The position numbers were made by a program, and so were the translations under genes. The notes under the pieces are model-generated. The model had not been told where the DNA came from. It did not search any database and saw only the letters and a list, made by a program, of their open reading frames with translations. A stretch of 59,396 nt of DNA from Flavobacteriales bacterium. Its GTDB lineage: Bacteria; Bacteroidota; Bacteroidia; Flavobacteriales_D; Crocinitomicaceae. Each line of letters starts with the position of its first letter. The stretch's first letter is position 1. Shown in pieces: positions 1 through 9,700 of this stretch. The stretch spans positions 1 to 59,396 of the forward strand of contig CANMHB010000018.1 in NCBI GenBank assembly GCA_947497485.1, in the 5' to 3' direction.

Positions 1-601
1 ATGAAGTAAATGATCCCGTTGAGTTGGTCACGGCCGCTACAACTGGACTTGTGCCTGTTAAGGTGTAGGTAATACCAGTTCCGTTTGCAGGAGAAGTTAC
101 CGTAACTGATCCTGTTGCCACAGTACATGTCGGTTGGGTTGTCGTTGCTACTGGAGCAGAGGGCAACGAACTAATAGTATATAAAGTTTTTGTCGATTCA
201 CAACCGCAACTCTGCATTTTAACAATGATTGAAGTTGTTGCCGTTGTCGTATTTACGGTCGCTGTATTCGTTGATGAACTCCAAACAGTAACAAATGAGG
301 GATTTCCATTTGAAACAATCGTAGAATAATTTGCGCCCCCATCAATACTAATCTGGTATACATCACCTGCACAACTTCCAGCTTGAAACTTTATATCTAC
401 AAGTGAACCTGGACATAACGGATAAGTTTGCCCCGTATAAGCAACCATGGCATTTTGACCAAACGAAAATAAACTTACAATAAAAGAAAAACCAAAAACT
501 AGTAGTAAATTGGAAACATAACTATTACGCGCAAGTCCATTATAAATGGATGCCGGGGACAACTTAGAATAAATTATATTTTCGCCTATTTTATTTTTCA
601 A
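1..601 (-). CDS. Secreted Ig/SprB-like repeat protein, 5' part only
   Basis: This minus-strand frame is open from an upstream stop to the left window edge, so only the N-terminal ~200 residues are seen. No in-frame ATG precedes the mature region. The TTG at 599-601 is the best start I can find and gives MKNKIGENIIYS, followed by a hydrophobic stretch LLLVFGFSFIVSLFSFGQN that looks like a signal peptide ending near the Gln. The mature part begins NAMVAYTGQTYPLCPGS and includes a unit QPTCTVATGSVTVTSPANG, a pattern I associate with SprB-like and Ig-like repeats of Bacteroidota surface proteins. The next genes on the same strand are also large exoproteins, so a role at the cell surface is inferred. 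The start codon is uncertain, and the C-terminus and any sorting signal lie outside the window. Confidence 0.6.
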   Translation of the reverse strand, partial: MKNKIGENIIYSKLSPASIYNGLARNSYVSNLLLVFGFSFIVSLFSFGQNAMVAYTGQTYPLCPGSLVDIKFQAGSCAGDVYQISIDGGANYSTIVSNGNPSFVTVWSSSTNTATVNTTTATTSIIVKMQSCGCESTKTLYTISSLPSAPVATTTQPTCTVATGSVTVTSPANGTGITYTLTGTSPVVAAVTNSTGSFTS

Positions 602-704
602 AATTCTATTTAAATAATTCGATTCGGTTAAAGCTTTAAATTTAACTAAAAAATCTCATACAATTACGTAACATAAGTTCAATTAGTTGCCTAAATTTTC
701 AAAA

Positions 705-2084
705 TTAAGGTGGACTTATACTAATAATTGTCGGAGGTTGATTGACAGTTAATGTACAAGAATTTGTAGCCTGACAGTTATTCGTTGAATTCGTTACGGT
801 AACTGTGTAAGTTGTTGTTGCAGAAGGAGTTGGAGAAACCGAAGGGTTTGCAATACTTGATGAAAATCCAATTGGCGAAGATTCCCAAGAATATGTATAT
901 GTTCCAGATGGTGTTACAGTTGAAGAAAGAGAATGGGCAGGACTTGAAATTCCCGGACAGACTGGCCCTCCGCAATTAGCTGTAATACTCAACCCATTGT
1001 ATAAGATATAAGGATTTGCAGAGAAATTATTCCAAGCTGTTTTTGTGGCCACTGAAAAAGGACTCGTTGACGCAGTTGTTGAACTTCCAGAAATAATTCG
1101 CCACGTATTGTCAACCGATGGGAGATTCCATCTTGCCAAACCTTGCCAATCGCCATCACTACTTGGCATATAATAAACTTTTATGTCTGCATCTGCTATT
1201 CCCGAAGAACGATTTATCTGATGAAAAAAGAATGAATTAGTTGTGCAAATAGTATTCTCTTTATTCGAACGATTGTATCCTGAACCTGAATTTTCGGTTG
1301 TTGTGCTCGCGTCCAGATTCGCCATACGAACCGTGTATGAACTTGCAGAGGTTGATGTTGGAATAATCTCAACTGGCCTATATCGCGTTGAACCGGTTCC
1401 GGGTGTGTTCGCACTATTATTTGCTGTTGATCCCGTTGGGAAAAGATAGGTTGCTATAGAATTCGTTGCACGTGACAAATAACCTCCATTCGCACTGGAC
1501 ACAAAGCCTGCAGTATTTGTTGAATTATCTCGCGTAATAGCCGAGGCACTGGTATTTAAAACAAAAAATGTATAAATATCCGTGTTTAAATGTTGATTAT
1601 TTAGCGCTAAAATATTTGCACAAGATTTATTGATGAGTTGCGTTTTAACACCGGAACCAGTCGCAGCAAGCGTTAAATTATAAAATGTGGTTGCTGTTAT
1701 TCCTCCAAGATTTTGGTTACCACCCTCCAAAAAAACAGTACTGACCCCATAATTGTAAGTTCCGTTGTTAATCCAGTGTCGATTCAAGTGAATATGACCA
1801 TCTGAGGTGATAGCAGATTGATTTGTGATATCTTCCGAAATATACCATTGAGAACTTGTGGTTGATCCATCCCCATTTATATAAATCTGACCACCTGTAT
1901 TATTTAAGACCGATCCAGAGACACGCGTAGTTGAACCCGAAAATGTTCGAATGGTGGCGCCTTGATTGATGAGGGTTTGGGAAAAAACACTTAAAAAAAA
2001 ATGAAAAATAAAAAAGAATAAAAAAGATATACGACTGTTAATAGTTGCATTAGAAATTGAACTATATAATTTTAATAAAATCAT
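705..2084 (-). CDS. Secreted surface protein ending in SISPP
   Basis: This 459-residue protein has an N-terminal hydrophobic segment (about residues 20-36, ending FSQ) that fits a signal peptide. The first half is rich in Thr, Ser, Asn and Gly and resembles the beta-rich passenger regions of Bacteroidota exoproteins; I recognise no catalytic motif. Residues ~370-450 form one Ig/PKD-like module with the usual NPSVSPTPSATTTYTVTVT strand pattern. The protein stops at QPPTIISISPP, the same ending as the two larger exoproteins downstream of it in map order. It lacks the Por-type or gliding-type C-terminal sorting domain expected of a type IX cargo. Function is unknown; adhesion or matrix is only a guess from composition. 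Confidence 0.7.
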   Translation of the reverse strand: MILLKLYSSISNATINSRISFLFFFIFHFFLSVFSQTLINQGATIRTFSGSTTRVSGSVLNNTGGQIYINGDGSTTSSQWYISEDITNQSAITSDGHIHLNRHWINNGTYNYGVSTVFLEGGNQNLGGITATTFYNLTLAATGSGVKTQLINKSCANILALNNQHLNTDIYTFFVLNTSASAITRDNSTNTAGFVSSANGGYLSRATNSIATYLFPTGSTANNSANTPGTGSTRYRPVEIIPTSTSASSYTVRMANLDASTTTENSGSGYNRSNKENTICTTNSFFFHQINRSSGIADADIKVYYMPSSDGDWQGLARWNLPSVDNTWRIISGSSTTASTSPFSVATKTAWNNFSANPYILYNGLSITANCGGPVCPGISSPAHSLSSTVTPSGTYTYSWESSPIGFSSSIANPSVSPTPSATTTYTVTVTNSTNNCQATNSCTLTVNQPPTIISISPP

Positions 2085-2120
2085 ATTTTTAAAATTGTAA
2101 TAAAGTTTGTATCTAACAAT

Positions 2121-2405
2121 TTAAAAAATTTTAATTTTCTTTCTGTAACGTTTAACAGTTCTGCGATGAGTCTGAAAAAACCCCTTGTTTTCTAGATTAT
2201 TTTCAGCAAATTCACTGGGATTGCTTTCAACTCTACTTGCCAAACAAATTTTACTTGATGATTTAAAAGATTGACATTTATCGATAGTTTCTTCAGAACT
2301 AACAATTATTCCCATTGAACGCGATTCTTTAGTGTTTGAATGAAACGTTTGAGCGCGAACCTGAATATGTAAAACGAGAAGAATTGTAATTTTAAAAATA
2401 CGCAT
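2121..2405 (-). CDS. Small secreted protein of unknown function
   Basis: This 94-residue protein starts MRIFKITILLVLHIQVRAQ, a plausible signal peptide with cleavage after the Ala-Gln pair. The rest is Ser/Glu-rich with two Cys and ends in a strongly basic tail, RRTVKRYRKKIKIF. I do not recognise a family. Its start lies 4 bases after the stop codon of the collagen-like gene on the same strand, so the two are probably transcribed together. The gene could be partly decayed, because no domain is visible, but the tight spacing and signal peptide favour a real product. Confidence 0.5.
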   Translation of the reverse strand: MRIFKITILLVLHIQVRAQTFHSNTKESRSMGIIVSSEETIDKCQSFKSSSKICLASRVESNPSEFAENNLENKGFFQTHRRTVKRYRKKIKIF

Positions 2406-2409
2406 AGTG

Positions 2410-3456
2410 TTAATTCAAAATCATTATTGTTAATTCCCCTGGGTTTGTATCTAAAGAAGAATCTCCACCAATATTAACAGATGAATTGCCATATGGCCTT
2501 GCTGTACGCAATTCAATTGTATGAGTTCCGGCTGGAAGAGAAATCATTGTATTAATAGCACCAGTATTAAAAGCATTTGTTGTCGTAACATTTCCAATGG
2601 TAAATCGGTTCCATCCTCCATTTGGTAAAAAGTTATTATTTAAGTAAAGTATCATATCAACCGTTGCATGCCTTCCAGAATTTGTACTTGTCGTTGAAGC
2701 TCCAATTGTAGCCCAAATAATTGCTGTAGCAGGTTGAGCCAAAGTAAAGGTTTGAGATAATCCAGGTTGAAGAGTATGAACGTTATCTGCAACTGCGGCC
2801 CTATTAGCTGTTCCTCTTACATGGAACTTTTTAATAATCCCATTGCAATCTAATGTATTATATGAACCATCTAAATTAACATCTTCATTTGGATCGTTAA
2901 CACCATCAGCATCTAAATCCCAACAATTAATTCCATTCGTTCCATTTGTGCCGTTTGTTCCATTTGTTCCAGCTGGCCCTTGAGAACCTGCTGCCCCTGC
3001 CGCTCCATTACAAACGTATTTTGTCAAAGTAGCATTTACTTCACCTGCATCTAAAACCAAGTTATTATTAGCATCAAAACCAAATTCAATTTTTACTCCG
3101 CCATTAGCACAATTTGATCCAGGAAGTTCAGTGGTCGTATTTGCAAGTAAATTTGACCCTGTTGCACCAGTATTACACAAATAATTCCATATACTATTGT
3201 TAGTTGTGTAATACATAAAGCACTTTACATCTGTATCGTAAACTAATAATCCGTTAGATGGGCTCGAAATTGCTTGGCGCTGAACCGTTGTTAACCGTGG
3301 CACCAAAAATCCTTTCGTAGTTGAATTCAATTCCAACAAACTGGAAGCATCAGGAGATGTGTTTGTACCATCCGTGATTAATACATTCTGCTGTGCACTT
3401 AATTCACTTGTGAAAAACAGAACTAACAAAATTATAATCAAAGGTTTGAATTTCAT
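2410..3456 (-). CDS. Secreted collagen-like repeat protein
   Basis: This 348-residue protein opens with a signal peptide ending ELSAQ. Next comes a module found in many Bacteroidota exoproteins: QNVLITDGTN, then LLELNSTTKGFLVPRL and a GLLVYDTD strand. Residues ~100-145 resemble a DUF7151-like unit (IEFGFDANNNLVLDAGEVN). This leads into a short collagen-like Gly-X-Y stretch (GAAGAAGSQGPAGTNGTNG) and an Asp-rich calcium-binding-like loop (DLDADGVNDPNEDVNLDG). The C-terminal ~140 residues look like a beta-sandwich head. The architecture resembles phage-fibre-like or appendage proteins, but no partner or ligand can be named. It shares its N-terminal module with the 575-aa gene at 16265-17992. Confidence 0.75.
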   Translation of the reverse strand: MKFKPLIIILLVLFFTSELSAQQNVLITDGTNTSPDASSLLELNSTTKGFLVPRLTTVQRQAISSPSNGLLVYDTDVKCFMYYTTNNSIWNYLCNTGATGSNLLANTTTELPGSNCANGGVKIEFGFDANNNLVLDAGEVNATLTKYVCNGAAGAAGSQGPAGTNGTNGTNGTNGINCWDLDADGVNDPNEDVNLDGSYNTLDCNGIIKKFHVRGTANRAAVADNVHTLQPGLSQTFTLAQPATAIIWATIGASTTSTNSGRHATVDMILYLNNNFLPNGGWNRFTIGNVTTTNAFNTGAINTMISLPAGTHTIELRTARPYGNSSVNIGGDSSLDTNPGELTIMILN

Positions 3457-3483
3457 ATTAGTAAATTGTTTCTAAATTTAAAA

Positions 3484-3514
3484 TAAATTTATGTGATAAA
3501 AAAATCGTTCCAAA
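3484..3514 (-). promoter_or_regulatory. Promoter of the collagen-like gene
   Basis: On the minus strand this reads TTTG, 19 bases, then TAAATTTA, followed 27 bases later by the ATG. This is the Bacteroidota primary-sigma pattern (TTTG, ~19, TAnnTTTG) with one mismatch in the last base of the -7 box. It is the only site in the window where I could match both boxes at the expected spacing. Confidence 0.6.
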
Positions 3515-3526
3515 AAAAGTACATTC

Positions 3527-6496
3527 CTACGGAGGGCTAATACTAATTATGGATGGGGGTTGTGAAGTAGTTGTAATTGTAAAGTTCTGAGTAAAACTGC
3601 AAGTAACATTTCCCTTGTACCTTACATATATTGTATATGTTCCTGGGGCTAAGCCTGAAAAAGTTGCACTTGTCTGCCAATTAATTCCATCAATGGAATA
3701 CTCATAATCAGCGTAATGAAATAAATTAATATTATCCACTCTATGTCTGTCGTTTACAGCACCAGTTCTGGCAGTAAATGCAGCTTTCCATGAGCTTTTG
3801 TCTGAACTTACATAACCAGTGGGGAGTTGAAGTCCATTGAATAACGTTGTATTTCCATTCATATTGAGATATAACAAACCAGTTCCAGAAATATACAACT
3901 GAATGAAATTTTGAGAACCACGAAAACCTGTGTAATTCGCATTCGAAAAAGTCCCTATTACAACACCATCATATATAACATAAATATTCTGTAAATTATT
4001 TCCACCTGAAGTTAAAGGAAAAGGATTTGTTGTACCATTATTGTAGGTATCAAAACTTATTGATAATCCATTACCAACTCCAGATTCATAATTTGAATAA
4101 GAATAATAAGGCAATGGATTCATTTGTGAAATTCCAGGTCCATAAGAAAAAGCAAAACCATCCGCACTTGTACCATTATCAATAAAAATATCAAAATAAC
4201 CGGATAAAATATTTTTGTTCTGCCCGTATTCTCTAAATACCAAAGCCCCCGTCAAATCGTTATTTGCTGTTGTTAATCTTACCATATTATTATTTCCAGA
4301 AACATTCACAGCTGGATTATTTCCAGATAACCATGCATTGGGGGCCGCAAAAGGCAACCAAGGTAAAGTTGGGATCTGATCATTTTCAAATGTGGTCATA
4401 ATCCATGGGATTTTTGTATTTGATGCTGTAACAGAGTTAACAACAATGCTTCCTGTTCCGTTACATGGAGCATCCGTTACAGAGAGACTAATTGCTGTAG
4501 GTTTGGCACAAGCACAAGAAACAGTCAATGAATACCCAGAGCTCTCAGTTGAACCATCTGAATAAAAATGGACGACCAAAGGTATTCCAGGACCAGAAAC
4601 CGTATGATTTATTGATCCTGCGCCAGTATACTCTTCATAAAAAGATGAAACATAAGAATCCTCGCCTTCATCAATTCGAACATAATCAAAATTAGCCTCG
4701 GTTGAATAAGTACCAACCACAGTAATAATTTGATCCATTGAGGTTGGTCGTATAATCACTGTATTACTTTCTGCACTTGTATAATTTCCTGAGGACCCAC
4801 CACTATCGTATATTGTTATTCCGCATGATGTTGTATAGGATACTCCAGATGTCGGAGCGATTATACAGCTTATCGAAGTAAATGAAACAGCATTCGAGAT
4901 ACCTGTTTGGCCACTATTCGAACAAGTCGTCACCAACTGATAATATGTAGTTGTTGCGGCCGTTGTTGTCAATGTTGTGGAATTTGCACCAACTATATCA
5001 ACCCAACTTCCTGCAAGCCCAGTGGATGATGATTGCCATTGATAGGTAATTCCTGTGCCGCTAGTTAAACCTGATCCAGTCAAAGTAAAATTCGTTGATG
5101 CACATCCTGAAGATGAAGAAATAGATGCTGTACCCGTATTTGGGGTTCCACTACATGCAACCGCTGCTGTTACTGTAAAACAATAATCTTCTGTTTCCCC
5201 CCAAGAAAAACTTGTTGACTGCCCATAATTTAGGGTAGTTGCAGGAATTTCTATATTCACTATGCGCATTCTAGTTGTCCCAAGAGTCGCAGTTAGTGGA
5301 ACTGTAAAGTTACCTGTTACAGTTTGATTACCTGTCACTGAAGCTGCCTGAGAATAAACTTGTTCTCCAGCATCCAAAAAGCTTCCATTTTGATTCCAAT
5401 CAACATAAATTTGAAAGAAGTTACCAAAATTACCTCCACAGGTTGTCATTGTTAAAGAAAAAGGTACAACGTCACCTTGCAAAGCTGATGGACCTGTAAC
5501 AGAGCCCGTGTAATTACTATATCTATTTTGAATTGAACCAGTGCCTGGTGCTAATGTTGCACAAGTGCTCGTATTATTCAATGTGCCAACAGTAACGTTG
5601 GTTATATCTTCATCTTCAGTATAAGAAGCGTAATTTGCAGGATAAGCACCACAAGTACAAGTATTTCCTGCAATTGTATAAAGCACTGGATTTGAAGTGG
5701 CACTTGAACTACTATTTGAACAAGTCGTTACCAATTGATAATAAGATGTGCTGGTTGCAGATGTTGATAAACTAGTTAAAGTTGCACTGGCAATATTTGA
5801 CCAAGGGCCAGTTGAGGTAGATGAACTCTGCCATTGATAGGTTATGCCTGTTCCAGTTGATAATCCGGTTGCTGACAAAGTGAAGTTTACACCCGAACAA
5901 CCCGATGCACTTGAAATAGATGCTGTGCCTGCACTAGGGGTGCCTGCACATGGAGTTGCTGCTGCTTGGGTTACTATTATATTGTCGAAATTCAAATAAT
6001 AATCTCCACTTTGCCATAAAGCTGAAAATCGAAGAAAAGTATTTCCTGAAGGTAAAGTAATAGTATGCGATTTGGATATACAGGCATTTCCCAGTTGGGT
6101 TTCATTAGTAACAGTTGCGAATGTGGTCCAAGGACCAGTTGCAGTTGCTCCATATTGCACGTCAAACGTTCCCCAATTTGTGGCCGCTACAGTATTTGCG
6201 GACCAATTAGCAGCTTTATATGAATAAGAAATAGTCGCTGACATTCCATTCGAAATTCCTACTGAAGGTGAAATTAATTGGCCTGTTGTTACGGCATTCC
6301 ATAAATTTCTTCTCATGGAGCCACCAGAGCCACCACAGGCGGTTGAAGTTGCGAAAGGTAAGAAATCTCCTGTCCAACCAGTTGAATTAGCATCAAAATT
6401 AAAACTGTAATTAATCTGCCCCCAAGCACTGCCTAAATTGAAAAATAAAACAAAAACAGCCAGAGCAAAACTATTCTTCAAATTACCAAAACTCAT
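3527..6496 (-). CDS. Secreted multidomain protein: Ig, GEVED, CUB-like and lectin-like modules
   Basis: I start this gene at the ATG at 6494-6496, which places a classic signal peptide (MSFGNLKNSFALAVF through SAWGQ) at the N-terminus. An ATG 21 codons upstream would add a charged, unlikely leader. The 989 residues contain, roughly in order: a galactose-binding-like N-terminal domain (~25-175), an Ig-like module with ITYQWQSSST (~180-270), a GEVED domain (~290-445, VDWNQNGSF and WGETEDYCFTV), a second Ig module (~450-545), a CUB-like domain (~560-660), an L-type lectin-like domain (~690-905, ADGFAFSYGPG), and a last SprB-like module (YSIDGINWQ). It ends QPPSIISISPP. GEVED, CUB and lectin-like modules are common in secreted Bacteroidota proteins that bind glycans or other surfaces. 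Adhesion is an inference. Confidence 0.8.
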   Translation of the reverse strand: MSFGNLKNSFALAVFVLFFNLGSAWGQINYSFNFDANSTGWTGDFLPFATSTACGGSGGSMRRNLWNAVTTGQLISPSVGISNGMSATISYSYKAANWSANTVAATNWGTFDVQYGATATGPWTTFATVTNETQLGNACISKSHTITLPSGNTFLRFSALWQSGDYYLNFDNIIVTQAAATPCAGTPSAGTASISSASGCSGVNFTLSATGLSTGTGITYQWQSSSTSTGPWSNIASATLTSLSTSATSTSYYQLVTTCSNSSSSATSNPVLYTIAGNTCTCGAYPANYASYTEDEDITNVTVGTLNNTSTCATLAPGTGSIQNRYSNYTGSVTGPSALQGDVVPFSLTMTTCGGNFGNFFQIYVDWNQNGSFLDAGEQVYSQAASVTGNQTVTGNFTVPLTATLGTTRMRIVNIEIPATTLNYGQSTSFSWGETEDYCFTVTAAVACSGTPNTGTASISSSSGCASTNFTLTGSGLTSGTGITYQWQSSSTGLAGSWVDIVGANSTTLTTTAATTTYYQLVTTCSNSGQTGISNAVSFTSISCIIAPTSGVSYTTSCGITIYDSGGSSGNYTSAESNTVIIRPTSMDQIITVVGTYSTEANFDYVRIDEGEDSYVSSFYEEYTGAGSINHTVSGPGIPLVVHFYSDGSTESSGYSLTVSCACAKPTAISLSVTDAPCNGTGSIVVNSVTASNTKIPWIMTTFENDQIPTLPWLPFAAPNAWLSGNNPAVNVSGNNNMVRLTTANNDLTGALVFREYGQNKNILSGYFDIFIDNGTSADGFAFSYGPGISQMNPLPYYSYSNYESGVGNGLSISFDTYNNGTTNPFPLTSGGNNLQNIYVIYDGVVIGTFSNANYTGFRGSQNFIQLYISGTGLLYLNMNGNTTLFNGLQLPTGYVSSDKSSWKAAFTARTGAVNDRHRVDNINLFHYADYEYSIDGINWQTSATFSGLAPGTYTIYVRYKGNVTCSFTQNFTITTTSQPPSIISISPP

Positions 6497-6781
6497 GTTA
6501 GTTTTCGGTATGTAATTATCGGGAAGAAAATATTTCTCACAAATTGCTTCGCACATCATAAAATTCGTTTTTTTTTTAGCAAATAAAACATTTTATTAAA
6601 AAAAAAGCTTTTTTGATATACTAAGGGTTTGAAAATTACCTTAATTTCTATCCAAATAAACTCGAAATTTCTTGAACTATCTTGTGTCTAAGTTAAATAA
6701 AAATTGATACAATTCAAATTATGTAGTAAAATTAAACTTAACCAATCAAAATCTTACCAAAGTGAAAATAGTTTAAGCCAG

Positions 6782-9700
6782 CTAAGGCGGACTAATGCTA
6801 TCAATACTAGGTGCTTGATTAATCGTAACCGCTGTTGAACCTGAAGGGCTATTGCAGCCATTCACAGTGGTTACCAAATTATAAGTGCCTGCATGAACAC
6901 TTGTTGCATTTGTTGTAACAGTTGGGTTTTGAGCATTCGAAGAAAAGGAGTTTGGACCTGTCCATGAAAAGGTTGCTCCGGTTAGGTTTGGTGTTGAAAG
7001 AATCAATGTATTGTTTTGGTTAGAACAAAACGGACTGTTATTGGATGCATTTGGCAAAGGATTTATCGTTGTTATCACAGCAGCAATATTACTGTAGAAT
7101 ATGTTGTAACAATTGGTTGCTACTTTTACAAAATAATAGGTTGTGCCGCTCGATGTAGCAACCGGAGGAGTGTAACTTGAACCCGTTGCGCCTGAAATTG
7201 GAGTCGCCCCACAAATACTGTTCACCGAATTGCTATACCATTGATAGGTATTTGTTCCTGATGCCGTAACCGAAATTGACTGTGTTTGCGTATTGCATAA
7301 ACTTGCACTTGCTACTGGCTGATTTGAAATTGGATTTGTTGCAACAACCGTTGAGTTTGGCGTAAAATCGATACCGGCGTAAGCAAAATTAGGACTTACA
7401 GTTATTGGTGACGACCAATTTGAAACAAATGATGGATTTGTTGAAATAATATCATCTTTAATACTAATAATTTGCGTAGAAACTACGGAATTACTTGAAG
7501 CCACTGTTGAATAAATAATTGGGGTTGAGGGAGAATAATCAACAACCAAACCTCGAGCATTTGCATTATACTTATATGTAGAAGACCAAGCGCCATTTAT
7601 GTTTTTCCATTTATAAATTCCTGAAAGCGCGGAATTTCCATTCCCATCATCCGTTAAATAAATGGTACATCCATCAGGACTAATAGAAAAATCGTATGGT
7701 GAGGAATCCGTTAATCCATTCGAAACAATTAATGTCGCAGATTGACCTGATGTCGTAGGCAAACCCGTTCCAACTTGATACAAACCTCTATTTAAACCAG
7801 ATCCAGTTGTGAAATATAAGTTCCCATTAAAAATCTCTATATTTCTCACATTAAAAATAGTATTGTAAATTTGTGTAAAATTTGTGCCGTTATAATACCA
7901 AATACCACCAGTCGTTGTTCCAGAACCATCCCCAGAACAATAAAAGGTTGTTGCGCTTGTAGGCACAGCACTTCTATAGGTAGAATTATTAAATGGAATA
8001 GGTGAAACGGTCGTGTTCAAGTATCTATTATTAATGGATTGAGAGGCATCTATAATATTTGTAACCTTCGTGTTTGTTGATACAACATTGCCTGTTCCAA
8101 GAGCTGCATTGTATCCCGGAACTGCTAAAAAACCATTGTAACTGTTTAAAAAGCCGACAGAGGTGTTGCCACCACTTTGTGTTAGTAAGTTTGAACCAAC
8201 AAAAAGATTGCTGACAGACTGAACTGGTTGTCCAGATGGATCTATTTCATCTATTGAAACAGGAAAAGCACTTGTGTTTAAGGAGGAAACTCCTTCTCCT
8301 ATTTTATAAACAATTAGGTTACATGTTGTAAAAGGGGTTGGAGGTAAACAATTTGATATGTTCACTGTCAATGTAAACGTTGATCCGTTGCAGGTTCCAG
8401 AGGATGGCGTTATTGTATAAAGCGCTGTTGTAGTGCTTCCACTACTCAAAATAAGCGTGCCAGATATGTTAGATGAATTTGTCCCAGATTGTCCTCCAGT
8501 AAAATTAACCCCTGACGGAGATGACCAAGAATAGGTTATATTACTTGGAATAGTTGTTCCACTTGGTGCATACGTAAAAGAGCTCGGAGAACAAACCGAA
8601 ATACTACCATTGTCCACAACAGGAGTAGGATTTACAGTTACCGTGAGTGTATAGCTTGATGAGCAACTACCAGTTGTGGCTGTTATGGAATATTGAATAT
8701 CGACTGGGGAAGTTGTTGTATTTGTGAGTGTACCGAATATGCTGCTAACACTTGCCCCTGATGCTGCACCAGTAATTCCTGTTGCATTTGGTGCCGACCA
8801 TGAATATGTTGTTCCAACTGGAACGGTTCCATCGGTTCCATTAACTGGTGTTGCCGAAAATTGCACACCACTGCATGCAGTTGTTAACATTCCTGAAATT
8901 ATTGGAGCAGGATTAACGTTAACAACCCGGCAATTTGTCGACCAGGCACCTCCACAGTTATTAGCACCTGTAAATGTCACATAACAGGCATATGTTCTTG
9001 TTGCTGTTACAGAAGTTGGCGTATAAGTTGGGGATGTAGCTCCATCAATTGGCGTCCATCCAACTATACTTGAACCTGATGGACAAGCAACATTTCCAGC
9101 CTGCGAATACCATTGATAACTATAGCTTCCATTACCTCCAGAAACACCCGTAACAGTCATAGAACTTGCATTTTGGCCGGCACAGATGGTTTCGGTGAAA
9201 ATCGTTGAATTGTTTGAGTTTGAACATGTATTCGTGGCTGAAGCAGAATTTTTTGGAGCAGTCGTATTACCAACTGTGAAATCCGCAGAATTTACGTCCG
9301 TATCTTGACAGCCATTTTGTTTTCTTGTTGCCCAGTTCGTGTTGCTCAAAGCACCCACTGCAGATGATCCTTCTGAGCAATTTGCTGTCCCGTATCCAAC
9401 AAAATCAACGATGTTTGAAGTAGGACATGATATTGAACCTAAAGTTGAAATTGTATTTAGTAAAGCTATTTTTCCATTGGCAGAAGCCATATCGATTGCT
9501 GTTGAAGTCGTGAAATTTGGAGTTGGGATAGCAACTCCATTTGTACCTACTAATGTCATTTGAATAAGATAATATCCGCCTGCCGTTATATTTCCGGATA
9601 ATGCACCTGTACTAGTCCAACTTGTTCCACCAGTCGCAGCATATTGAATCGAATATGAATTTAGCGCAATAGCATTTTCTGTTGGGTTATACAATACGAC

